Assembly (NCBI GenBank): GCA_944472135.2
Contig: OX235267.1
Span: 17,653,452 to 17,717,451 of the forward strand
DNA from: Trichobilharzia regenti
Taxonomy: Eukaryota; Platyhelminthes; Trematoda; Strigeidida; Schistosomatidae
DNA: 64,000 bases
Direction of reading: 5' to 3'
In this document: piece after piece, positions 1-13,662 of the stretch
Position numbering within the stretch: position 1 is the first letter of the stretch
Layout of the letters: the number at the start of each line of letters is the position of its first letter
Program-made: the position numbers and the translations under genes
Notes under the pieces: generated by a model
The model's input: the letters and a program-made list of their open reading frames with translations, nothing else
Told to the model about the DNA's origin: nothing
The model's database searches: none

Positions 1-30
1 CCATAAATGTAAGATCTGTGAATGTGTCAT

Positions 31-185
31 TCACTGCTTATTGTTCTCTCCGCTATTATTCAGTAAGAGGTGATAGAAATTTAAGTCGTGATGATGTGAA
101 CATTCATGGAAATTGTCCATTTTGTTATACGACAAGAAATATAAATCTCGAATGTTTTTGTAAGACACTTCTTTTGATTTGAAAC
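31..185 (-). CDS. Terminal coding exon of the candidate MEG
   Basis: A pyrimidine-rich acceptor (GGCTTCTTTCAG on the minus strand) is followed by 2 nt completing a codon and then 50 sense codons to a TGA at 31-33. The phase is exactly that of the upstream micro-exons. The peptide is hydrophilic, with FKSKEVSY near its start, an ECSHHH stretch in the middle and GENNKQ at the end. An upstream Met lies in the same open frame, so a stand-alone small ORF of 65 codons cannot be excluded. The 3' UTR runs off the window and no polyadenylation signal is visible before position 1. Confidence 0.5.
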
Positions 186-361
186 CTGAAAGAAGCCGCT
201 CAGCAAAGTTAAGGTTTCGTTTCTTCATGTCTCATTATCTTGAAATTGTCAAAGAAAGTAAAGTTGGTCGATTCTCTCTTACAACATCACTATAGCTACC
301 TACACAATTATAACAACAGAAGGCAAGAGTCAGGTAACATATCACTTATTAAGGAAATTAA

Positions 362-417
<56 letters not shown>

Positions 418-3400
418 CATTATTATAGATTATTGTTAGCAGACAACACAGTCTTCCAATTAGTTGTTTCTCACTGAAAGTTAATCTTTAATCTGCTTGT
501 GGCCGTTTCTTGAATGTCAGATCATCTATCTGCTAATTGTATCCGCCTACGCAAAGTCAGCTGTGATTGCTTATTGAGTCAGTCTTTGTTCTTGTATCTC
601 ACATGACCAATATTTGCGACGTAAACCTTGACTTTAATTACTGTCCGTCAATTCTGGCTAGCAGACAGCTCTCACCACACATTGATTTTATCATTGTGTT
701 ATTCCCATTTCCTTAGGTTTCAAGTAGAATATGGGACGACTTCAGCAGAATACCTCCATATATCCCTGTTTTCCACAGCCTTTCATACAGCCTTTCATGT
801 CTGGTCGTCATACGATCTCCACCACCTCAACCTTGAACCTCGACCAAACTCGTCGTTTCACATCTAGTTTCTACTCGAATGTTTGGCACACGATGTTACT
901 CAGCGCTTTCCTCAGTGTATGTCCAATTCATCTAAGCTAACAAAAATAAGCAAGAAACTGGTTCATTAAGATTAGTCAACTTTATAGCTAAAATAACATG
1001 TCATCACTTATTTTAGATACGCTGAAATTACAATCAAAGATGAGTGAAAATATGACTAGTATAATCTACAAACATCATAGCTATCAATCAGATCCGCTAT
1101 TAGCCAGCAGTGAAAATCGATGTCAAGCACCAATATATTCACTGAGTTCCATGTTAAGCTAATATGTCTATCACGGATACTTTATTGTCTAATTTCCACT
1201 ACACCGAACAACAAAGCTGTGAGAATATCTAATCTGTGTAATATCTATGTAAATTTGGTCATATACACTGTATGATGTGAGAAAGTCTCTTAAGTGTTCA
1301 GGATGGATAACTTCATATGAAAGAAATTTTTCGTCTCAGTGATGGACTCTGTTTCATACCATCACGGTTGAAATTTATTTTGTCAAAAACACACAGTGTT
1401 ATACAGTAATATACTGATGATCACGTTCCGAACACAATTCATCACTGCTCGTAATCATATGAAAATACTCAAACAACTTTCTTGCTTCGTTTATATACAT
1501 TAGTAAAGATGGGTTAGACGTTTAAATAAAATCAGCTGGTCGGGTGTGAGGACAAATACTCGCCGAAGACATTGGCTAGCGGTCGCGCTATGTCGGGAAT
1601 TGGCAGAAGTTAGAATTCGTGGGCCATTGGATCGGGTCCCATTGGCTTAATGGTATACGAGCTCGCCTTGTAACCGGAAGGTCCTGGGTTCGAATCCCGG
1701 TGGGTGCGTACTGCTGAAGAGTCCCAAACTAGGACGAAACAGCTGTCCAGTACTCCCAGGTTTCCCAATGGTTCTCTAACTAATGTCAGCTCATGATGAA
1801 ATCCTGAAACCAATCAAATCCCTACAAACCAACACTTGAAAATCAATATAAGACTTGTGTGAAACAGAGTGGAAAATAAAGCACATTTGGAAATACTAAT
1901 ATGAGTGTTATCAATGAAATACAATAGGATGGGAAATAGCTCACTCAGACATAGGTTCTATAGGCTAAAGGATCATTATACAAAATAATATAATTTACAA
2001 AATACCTTGCAATAATTGTGAGTCAGGTCAACTACATAGGTCAAACTAGTAGATAAGGGGTAGTGAGATCATCAGAGCATAATAATTTAGCTAAGATTAG
2101 AATGCTTGATTCCACGAAGATAAGTTATTCAAGAAAAAGCTCAGCACTAAACTATACTGCATATATTGACACACATCCACACAAAATAGGGTGGGAGAGG
2201 GTCAAAATTCTAAGAAGTAAAACAAGTAGGTGAAGAGACAGATTGATTACTGAATCCTGGTTCATCGAGTCTACACCCAACACTTGCAATAGAAGTCACT
2301 CGTGCAAATAACAGAGATATGTAAGATATGATTACCACCAGTCAAATAAGAAGAGGGTAATAAATAATCTTAAAATATATTTCAATCCACATTACAACAT
2401 TCTGACAAATTATTTATTTTACTATAAGAACATCTTATTGACTGACAACACTTGTATTATTTCTCATCCTATTGTATTTCATTGATAACACTAATATTAT
2501 TTCCGAATGTGTTTTATTCTCCATTCTGTTTCACACAAGTCTTATATTGATTTTATTTAAACGTCTAACCCATCTTTACTAATGTATATAAACGAAGCAA
2601 GAAAGTTGTTTGAGTATTTTCATATGATTACGAGCAGTGATGAATTGTGTTCGGAACGTGATCACCAGTATATTACCGTATAACACTGTGAGATTTTATA
2701 GAAATAAAGTTTTATCCATAATGGGGTTATACTGTACCACAGTGCCCAAAATCTATTTATATAACTCTGTTTTATACTTTGCATTACTTTGGTCTAGAGT
2801 GGTCATGATATGATCTCAGAAAAACATCAGATGTCTACTGTTCTGCACTGAATTTTCAACTTCTCTCTATCTTCAATGTTTATGCCTTATGTCCTCCTGT
2901 TCAGCATTATTTATGGCATTCAGAAATCAGTAAGTTTCTATTAACTGCATCATTTACTCTATTGCGTAACAATGGTACCATTTTCTTTTTCATTCCCTTA
3001 TTATTTTCAAGACTTTGTTTGTATTAATTCGATTATGGATTGGTATCAGTTAGGAAGGCATTAGAGACAAGAAAGTGTTGAACATCAGTTCCTCTTAGTT
3101 TGCAAATCTTCAGCAGTGCATACCAATTAGGGGTCGGACCCAGGACCTTTTTTAGGACAAGGAAACCTCGTAGACCATTCAGTCACTAGGACCTGATTGA
3201 ATGGCCTATGAATTCCAACTTATACCAATCTGTGAATTTAGCTTGTCCACTAGCCAATTTCATCGGCGAGAATTCGTCCTCACGTTTCACTTGATGGCTC
3301 CCACTGGTCCAGATTTCTCACCAGAACTCCACTACTCCCTAGTTATCAATGATTCTCTAACTGACATCAATTCGTGAACAGACTTGAATGAAACAAGTTC

Positions 3401-6400
3401 TTTATTACTTTGAATCAAAGTTTAAACAAGCTACTGCTCAACATTTCATTTGGAATAAAACACAAATATTTATTATGTCATTGTTTCGAATGTTCAGAAA
3501 TGATTTTACATCGATTATTTCCCTGAGTACTATTTTTCAACACATGAGTACATTGGGACATGACATTTCTCCGAGCGCAATTCAACTCATCAAAGCTAAT
3601 GTTTGAAAAATTAAGATATAGTAAACTGAAATTTGGTCTTTTAGAAAACCAAGATTTCGATGTAAACTGCTGACACATGCATCTGTCCTGAAGTAGTCAA
3701 ACAAGTTAACCCACGTGACCAAACACTAACTTTTCAACAGATATTTTCTTCCTGCATAGTTTAGTCATATATTAGTTTCATTCCTTCAGAAAAATTTGCT
3801 TCCCAGTAGGTGTTTTTTTCCGGAATTGAACGACTGAGTATCATTCAAGTCAGTCATTGGCATTCCTAATGTTTACTTTAGTCGTAATTCTTAGTCGCTA
3901 CTGTGTTTAACTGGCGAATTGCGATGCTGATACACAATATTATGTCCATGTCTTTGTAATATAAATTCTAATATCTAAACAAGAGTACATTGCAGAACTT
4001 GGACAAAATCCAATATGTAGTGGGAAGAAAATTTCCTTTTCGACAAAGTCATGTACAGCCTAGTTGATGACTTCGTGGAAAAGAAAATTTTCTTCCCAAT
4101 ACTCACCTTTTGTTTTCCACACTTACTAATTTGACATTTGACCGGAGATAATTCTGACACTTTCTCATACATTTGATACAAAACCCAATATCTAAAAAAA
4201 TCCTAATGTCCTAATAATAGTATGATACTTTCAGAGGAAACATCCTTTTTTGTGAAACATCTTATCGTCAAGCAATAAAGTTATAAAAGTGCTTCACTCA
4301 GATTACCGTGATTTTTATATATGCTGATATAAGAGCCAGTAATAGATATATATATATATATAAATATAAATTTTCATATCAACAAGAGAACCAGTTTTTG
4401 TGATCCCATCATAAGGTGAAGATTTACGAAATTCATGACCTCTATCCTCTGTGATTTTGATGAGAAATATATCATATTACTCAATCAGTAGTACTTCCAT
4501 ACAAAGAAGGAGCGTCTCAAACCTTACAGAGAATTCAGAACAATTCAAGAATAAAAGTGGTATTCACACCCACAAACTCAATTAGAATCAAGCTTGGTCG
4601 GATAAAGGTTCAATCCTGCGGCGCAAATTAAACAAAACAATTTAGTTTATCTAATACTTAGCAATGACTGCCAAGTCAAACACACAGATCAGAGTAGTAG
4701 AACGAAGTCAGTTAAACTAGTAGAGCATAAAAACGTAGATTAGTCTACCCTAATAAGATAAGAAATTCGGCTATAACACTACATGCAATTACACACAACC
4801 TTACAGTAGGATGGAATAAAATGACAGTTTTGATTTTGATTTTTTTTTTGATTTTTTTTTGATTTTTGATTTACAGCTTGATTCCATACTGTATTTTTGA
4901 TACAAGTATGGAATTTTCAGCATGGATATCGGTAGCCCAAATTTTGCAGGCCAACCATAGATATCAGGTGTGCGCCGGCGTGGGCTCGAACCCCAGACCA
5001 TGTGCATGGTCAGCGAGAGTCCTAACCACTGTGCCACCGACGCACAATCTAATGTAAAATGGTGGAGACAAGGTTTGATAAAGGAAACTTTGTAATTCAA
5101 GTTGACTGCAAACACGCGTAATAGGAATGATTCAACACCCATCCAGTCGGACAACTGAAAAATTCCACTACCCCTACGACAAACATGAAGGAATAAATAA
5201 AACTGTAATACTCACATTTCGAAGTCGTGTGATTGTAAACATTAAATTGTGTTCAAAATGTCGACATCCAGTAAATAATAATATTGTTTCACTGACTGTG
5301 TGATATATCTAATAAACATATTAATAATGAGTTATATTATTCTGTCAAACCAACTCTATATCTCTCTGATAATTTTCATTATTTTTAGGTCACTAGGAGA
5401 GAGATTCAGGCAAGAACGATGTTTTGTCTAAGATATATCCATTATGCTCTATGTTTTTCCACAGACTGTTAGTAAATTTCAACCTCAAACAATAGTTATA
5501 AGTATTTCCTTTTGCAAAGGTACAAAAAGCCTGGTGATACACAGTCATTTAAATGGTATGCCTCCAAAGCCTCAGGATGGTCGGGGTGGGTGTCTTGCGC
5601 TGGGGGTTGGCCACCCCTCCGCACACCTCTTGAAATGCTCCCATATGACCGTGCGTCTTACATAGCCTCTCCTGAGGAAGTCCTACTCACTGCCTTCACG
5701 TGGCGGAGGTGTTTCTCACTAAAGCGAGAGGGCGAAATCGGATGCCCGGCGCTCTCCACCGGGTTGACTGTCCATTGGATGACAGTCTAGGGGAGATGGC
5801 TAAACCCTGATTCCATACCTTCAACGACTGGCGTATGAAGCTCACCGGAGCTCACTGGCAGACGTATGGACAAAGGGCTTTTTGGATGTCCTGGATGTCT
5901 GGCCCCATTCAAAAAGGCGTATGAACCGAACTCCGGTCACCGGCTGCCAATGGATAGTGGACTCCCTACTCCACTCCTACTGCCTTGTAGGTCACACTTG
6001 GCTGTGTAAAGGCTACAGCTGCACTCTCAAACAAAAGGCCGAGCGATTCTGGGGACATCACTCGTACTAAATTCCCAAGAAACTTCATGAACTCGTTCAT
6101 GAAGCCGGCTCATCCTCCCGTAGGAGATAGCCGAAGTAAAGTAAGTAAGTATTTAAATGGTATCTAGAAGGCTTGGAATAAACGACTTTAATTACGGTCA
6201 AGGAACCAGTAGGTGATATCATTTAGGTTGGCAGGTTTCTTTTCCATAGTAGATTGCATAAAGCAATCCAACTTTGTCCAAATAACTTAGATTAGAACGA
6301 AACAGAATGAAATTATTTTGGTTACTATTTGGGTAATAACATTCACAGCTCTTTTGGATCATACTGCTGTGAAAGTAGTTAAATTTTAACGAACATTCCT

Positions 6401-9400
6401 AACTAAAACTGATTTTCAGTATTAATAAAGGTAATAAAGTGAGTGTCAGAGAACACTTACTAACTGGCTGCATTATCTTTATATTATTTTACTGGAAGTC
6501 ATGAGAAACACAAGATTAAATAGATTTACTGTCTACAAATGTGGTCATTTTATTTGAAATGCTTAGCTAAATATATTTCCTGACGATATAAAACTTATGG
6601 TGAAATGTATTATAACCCAAGATAATGTTATGAACCACATTTAAGTTTCCAAGTGCTGTTTTGCAGGAATTTGACTGATTTCAAGACTGGTCGAGAAATG
6701 ATTACAGTTAGAGAACTACTGAATACCAGAAAGTAGCAATTAATAGTGTTCTCTGAGCTGGTTGGTTTAAGTGCAGAGCTTTCGTCATCTTTCTGGACGA
6801 CATCTTCAGCGCAGTATTTAGCATAAAGTCAAATGATTTAAAATCTCCATGAATGAGGATACAATTGCGTCTCCTGGTGACCATATGTATTGCCTGTTTT
6901 CCATTGATTGGGATTTTAAGCTTTCTGCAACTAAACCAACCAGCTCAGAGAACACTATTAATTGTAAATCATCCACCTGAGTTACAAATCTTTTCTATTA
7001 CCAGAGAGTAGTGAATAACTATTTCGTCCATGTACAGATAGAACCCAAGACTTCTGAGTGACAACGCAAGCTCGTAGGCCATTAAGCCATTGGGATGGAA
7101 TCCAACTGTCCACCCCCACCTGAATTTTGATAGTTCGCAATTTCTAGCAAGGGCGTTCAAGTTTAATTGCTGAACTGCTCAAGGTTCAGGTGCAATAGAG
7201 TTTTATGCCTGGTGTGATTACACAGAAAACCCTAAGATTAATAGTCGGTAGTTAAATAAGCGGCTTATTTAGCAGAGAGAAGCTGTGACGCGGACCAGTA
7301 TCAATCAGCTTTCATTTACTTGATTTTTAGGCTGCCTACTAATAACTTGTTATATTGTCTCACATCAGCCAATGAATAGCTAAATAATAACGAAATTTAT
7401 TACCTAAGATAACTTTCTATGAATTATTACAATTAGTCAAATCTTGTGAAAATTTCTTCCCTTCTATTTCCACCTTTTTAATTACAGAGATCTAGCACGT
7501 CACTGTTTTACAAGCGTTGGTACTTGGATGGTACTTTTAGGATGAATAAACTTGACCTTCTAATGCCACAATATAAATTAGCATAACTCGATGTCATTCT
7601 GCTTTTTTTGTTTTGAAAACAGTTATACTTAAAAAGTGTAATAAATGTTTCTTAACTGAGTACACTGATTTTCCAGTTTATTTATTACTATTATTATTAT
7701 TATTATTGACAATGATATTCTTTCGAATTCCTAGTAGAACAACAAGACTTCAATTGCATATGTCCATTTCAACCTTTTTTCTTCAGATATTTTAAGCTGA
7801 CTTTGCAATCGCCCTCCGACAACCAACCTACTCTGTTGCATTCTAGCTCCATTTGGGGATCTGACAAGCAATGTCACTCAAGAGTCCCTTTGGCTCATAT
7901 CAACCAAACATATTCGGCAATATGCTGGTTTGCCGCCAGAGTTTCTTGTTGCCCATCTTCTCCTATCATCCATCTGATCTTCATTATGCAGCGAAGCCAA
8001 ATGGGGATGAAAGTCTGTTGTAGCCGTAGGATTGTTGTTGGCGTTGGTGTTGCAGTAGTGGTGTAAGTCTTGGTGTAGCAGCAATAAGACTGGTGTTGAT
8101 GTTGCAGTGTTGCGATTAACATTCACGACTTTCATTATGCCCTATACAAATAGGTAAGATAGGTCTAATGCATGAAGTATCACTAGCAAGGTCTTCTATT
8201 TAACTGTCATTCAACTTGTAGCATAACATAACTTCCGATCCTGAGTTGTCTGACTTTTACTGTTAGTCTGTTAATCACTTATTGTTTGTTAGCTAATCAT
8301 ACCGTCTCGTTGACCACTGTGAAATAGGTGGAGCGACAATTCTATTCAAAATTTATTTTCTACAATTTTATCGCTTAAGACTATGAGTCACACTTCGACA
8401 CTCTTCTAATAAAACTATCTTAAAATTGTAGTATTAAAGTCTGTATCATATATGCCGATTTCCTATATGAATATTGATGAATTTCAATGCGTTTTTACAC
8501 TGGGAACTTAATCTATAGAAGTGAATGTAAACAGATAAAAAGTTTAGTTAAAACGTGATGGAATCAGAACCAATGAATAGGACTGATTTAGTCTTACTTG
8601 TCTTATTACAAAATATTTGACAGTCTCCATTACCTTATGTCCCTAAGATCTCTGCGAATCACCAGGTAGCTTTGATGTGTCATACTATAATCACCAACTC
8701 CATTAATGACTAAAATCACCATTATATATGTCTAAACCAAGTTCACTTTAAACAGATAGAAAAAAATTATGGCATTTGGTATTCGTTACTCTAAAAGTTC
8801 TATTTACATTTCTCAGTGAATGATAAACAAAATGATACTTTTGGTTTCACTGACGTTTCGCTATTTAATACTGCTGCTAATAGCTTTACCAAAGTAGTAT
8901 CATTAAACCACAATTTACAAAGTCCATTCAGCTTATATACAACAATTTAGTCAGCCTCCATTAGCATGGAGTAATTTTTATGTTGTCAATTTGACATGGG
9001 CCTTAACAGTCGTTATTCCATAAGGATTGAAAACATCATACGATAACAGAAAAGTAGTCAATAAGGACAACATAAGAGTTTTCTTAAAAACATTAAAAAC
9101 GCACACTACAAAGCAACCTTGTCCATGTAAGAGATCAGATCCCTAAGGATTCTCAATCTAACTGTGTGAAAAAATAAAATACCTTGAATATCATGCCATA
9201 TACATAGGACAGACATCCTGAGAAATCAAAATCAGAGGATGAGCGTCTTTTCGACCACTGAGAAATCCAATTGGTTTAGAACAGATTGAAGAACCATCAG
9301 AAGCACTTCATATAAAATGGAATCCAAGTTGTCTGAATAGGAATGATGGACTAAAATAGATTTTAACCTGGTCGCAACACCTCCCTCCTCTATGAAGTGA

Positions 9401-12400
9401 CAAAATCAACACGAATGTCATAAGCAATTTCATTATGTAAACATAAGCTGCTTTTATATTCTTATGCACTTATCAAATTGAACAATCTCCTCTCGGTTTT
9501 GCTATCTTTACTGAGTGGCCAACTTCACAACGTAAAAATGACTAAGTTGTTATATATGGACTGAGAATCTGTAAATTCTGCTTTAATAATACTACAGTAT
9601 TAGCAGCAGCAGCAGCATCGAACAGCGAAACATCAGTTAAGCCGACAATATCGTTTTGTTTTTCATTCATTGGGAAGTAGAAACAGAACTTTTATAATAA
9701 TAAAAATCACCATTAATATTAATCCTAATGTTCAGGTTGAAAACTGTGTAACTTTCATGCCAATTCATATTACACAATCCATTAGCAACCTTTAACAATT
9801 AGAACATATTACCTTGTAATATGCAAAAAGGCTAACAGTACTGGGTTTCTAGAATTGTTATATATTTTAAATAAAAATCCAGTTCTCATTACATGCTATT
9901 TATTTATTATTGACACATATTTCGGCGTAAAATACTGTTTTCGGCCTAGCGGTCTCATTGACTCAATCAAAATTTAGCTGAAACGATTAGATGGATAATA
10001 TTTTTGCTAAATTCTTCATATTCAGGAAACAGTGTCTGAAGAGTAACCTGGGCAGATTAATGAGAAAAAAAACAGAAAAAAGGAACAATTGAGATTCTGT
10101 TGGTTTAAAAATGAATAGAAAAACCACAATCTCTTCGTTTTTAGCAACTTTTCTACATCAAACAATTGCTGACACTTTAGAAATACCAAGTGGCTATAAA
10201 GCTCCGGAATACCAGACATCAGTACCAAGATATTTCACTTTTTCTGCGTCACATATCTTCAGAAGATATTCTCAGCATCAAAAAAACGAAAATTATCTCG
10301 GTACATTGTTGGAAATCCCACATCAAAGTCAGATTTACATCTGTTTCTGTGTTGATCGTTGTGATATCGGAAGTGTAAATTTAAAGGATTGTAGATGTCT
10401 TAGTCTTTTCACTATGAGTTAAGCTATCCACATGATTACTAGATAAGGCTTTTGAAACCAGTTGTTTTTAGCACTGGCCATTTGTATAACATTTAAATTC
10501 TTCATTTCTATAGTATAAAGCAAGTTTACAGTACTGGTTTACACATAATAAGCAAAAGCATGAATTTTCAATACATACTTTTAGCCATACTCAGAAATAA
10601 ATTTTCTTTTCACTTCAATGCCTCATTTCTTTTATCTCCGCTCAAAGAGCTAGCTATCAGTGCGAAATGTACATTTCAAATCATTCAACAAAAAGTACTA
10701 TGTTGTCATTTGGTAGACAAAGACTAGCAGTGGAATCCAGGATTCACGTCTGCTGTTATTTGGATCTCGTCGGCTAGATCTACTAGGATACCTAATGAGT
10801 GATGATTTTCCTGCTGAGTTTTGAACCTAACACTTATCGTACTAATGAAAGTGTTTTGAAAAATATATTTACACGAATAACTGTTAGCATGTGGCTAAAC
10901 AGTATTACTAGGAAGTCAATGGTACAACTCTGCTTACAAAAAGAAACTGACTTAATACTATACAGTACATCTAAATGAAATTACTATCGTTCAATCAAGG
11001 AGAGCATGTAGTGAGATATTTTAGATTGTAATAGTCAACATACCACAATCTGTCTAGGAATTCACTGCACATAAAATTTTAAAATATGAGCAAAATGTGA
11101 ATGAGTATTTAGTTGTATAATAAGGATATTTTATCTTCTTTATTAACATTCCACATTTTGTGTGAATTATACATTATATCTTTAGAATGAGTATTATGTT
11201 GGCAAATATATGTAAACATATATAAACATACATATGTTCGATCTCAGACCAATGCATCCCTTAACCTCGCTTAACCAGTCACAGGCCCATTAAATGAGCG
11301 AAAGTTGGACATGAGTCTAGCAATCATATCCTGTGAAAAAAAACCAGTACTACAGAGAGTTTCAAGCTCTATTTCAAATCCCTATGTCCCAGAGGGAATG
11401 CAATGGAATAAAATAAAAATAAGTCTTTATAAAACATATATACATACTTTGAAGATAATCCACATATATATATATATATGAGAAGAAATCAGTGAATTAT
11501 GATAGCTCTTATACAGCTGAGGAACATAAGAACCATCACTGCACCAAAATGTTTTTCTCATTTCTATGCTGCTTGTTCACTTTGTGCAGTTCTGTACACT
11601 GAATTGCCTTACATTATAAGATAAAAGATCACACATTGGCTAAAAACATTCAATGTTCACCATTTGAGCCTGGAGTCAAGTTCCTGTCCACCCGCTTCAT
11701 CTAAGGCAACTCCATAGTATCATAAGACTTCATATAATAAACGTGTTCAAGAATCATTCGCCGGTTAAGAGAGCCTCATTTTACCCGATTTCGTTTTCCT
11801 TTACTGTAACAGAAACCAAGCGAAATGACTCATGAAACATATGAAGTCCAATTGATATATTTCACATCATTTAGCGCTGTGAGATATTTAATTTATGACT
11901 TCCATCACAATATATAACAGCGTCCTTGTTGATGGCTTCATTATATATCTTATGTTGAAGAACAAATGCTTTTCTTTAAAGAAAAGTTGTCTTTACTTAC
12001 CTATCTTTGGATGGGTTATATTCTAAAAGAAAAGTGTCGTGAACAGACATTGGACAGCGTAAGAACAAAAACTTAATTTAAAAGAGTTGTAAAATTATGA
12101 AATAATTTTAAAGACGATCAGTGTTATTTAGAATAACAGTAATCATAGAATCATCCAGAGATGTTTATTGTTATTTTTTTAAGACATGGAGCTTCAGCAA
12201 CACATTTTCATACCGAAAGAATAAAGGTAACGAATTTAATTGTAAATACATAACATTATAGTTTCTTGATGTTTTCTCAGTTGATTTAATGAGGCTCAGT
12301 TAGAACAACAAACCGTAGTATTTTTGTTCCCTTGGGCTGCCAGTGGAATATAAGGCTTCAGCAGCACACCTTCATTTTATCTCGTTCAATATAGAAACCT

Positions 12401-13625
12401 TTAGCTGGCTCCACAATCTCGTCCATGTCAAACTCCAATCCCAACCCAAACGGTTATTTCCTATGCTGGTTCCAGTCGACGATGTGTCTGACTCGTGATG
12501 TCAACCAAAAATCTCCTCAGCCTATGTCCAATCCATACCCATCCTCTTCCACACATTTCTTCAGCAACAGCTTCTCGATTGGTTCGTTCCCACAGTTCCT
12601 TCCAACTAATTCTTTTTGGCCAACCAGTGATCTTCAGTATGGAGTCAACGAAGTAGGAGGCTGTTGATAAAAGTCAGCAGTATCATGTTCGAAATGCTCT
12701 TCATAAGGCGCAAACCGAATTTCTGATCCACATAAAAGAAGGCCCTTGATTTTGGTGTTGAAAATCTGAATATCGTTCTGAATGCTCAATGATTTCAGAG
12801 TGATCAAGGTCTGCTTTACCTTTCAAATGCGGTTTCTAACCTTGCTATCCGTGCTGACTGTCTGTATTTGAAACGATGCTGCCCATATGAGTGAACGAAG
12901 TGACCTTTAAATTTCCTCCGTTTGCAGTGACTGGTCCTGCTTTCTGTTGTTGGTCCGTTGTCTTCATCACCTCCGTCTTCTTTATGTCTACTGGAAATCC
13001 TGTCTTTGCTGCCAGCCTCTTTTCCAAACTTTTGCTTTTCGTCTGTAGATCCTGGAAGTTATGTAACATTAAACACAAATCTTCCTCGAAGTCTACATGT
13101 TTTACAGTCTTCTTGTCAGCTCAGTGTACTTCTGTCTTCTTGCTCCACGCAGTCTGACGCATACTGCAGTCCTCCACAATTAGAAACATCCACACATGTT
13201 ACATACATTTAAACTACAGAATTTATATGAATATATAGGTATATGTAACGCACTTTTTGAATCCAATTCCTCACTGATTTCACTATTCTAAACTGACAAG
13301 GCTCTACGTCTTACAGTGTTTATGTTTCTTCCAAATAGACGAATAAAGAAATGACAAAATAGACTTTTATTTGGTGGTTGTGGTCACGCAATAGGAATTT
13401 TATGACCTATGTTTCATGCCAGTTAGCACTCATTGATCACTTAGAATAAACTGAAGCTCCGCAGGTATCTGTTAAGCAAATTTTGTCCTTTTCATTCCGT
13501 TCAAATAGATTAAGAACGCTAGAAATTTATGGAAGTAGCACTCACCTTCAACTCCGAACCAGTTATTGACTGAAAGTAAAATATTCCGAAAAACAAAGAA
13601 AAATGAATGACTCATGTTCTTTCCG

Positions 13626-13662
<37 letters not shown>

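Larger units (their letters stand above)
1391..2697. mobile_element. Fold-back element with long inverted repeats
   Basis: The left arm (1391-1534 continuing at 1846-1932) is the reverse complement of 2445-2693 with few mismatches; the arms are about 240 bp. The middle (1940-2440) shows no coding signal. The left arm is split by a SINE at 1535-1838, while the right arm keeps the uninterrupted sequence. The class is unknown: a non-autonomous DNA element or a PLE-type inverted structure are both possible. Confidence 0.7.

Noticed and set aside
4801..5154. 117-codon minus-strand open frame
   Set aside because: Covers a SINE and its A-rich tail; the Lys/Ser run is the tail.
10111..10422. 103-codon plus-strand open frame
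   Set aside because: No domain, no splice or start context, and a composition like chance AT-rich frames.
12425..13212. Three plus-strand open frames
   Set aside because: Antisense shadows of the RTE fragment.
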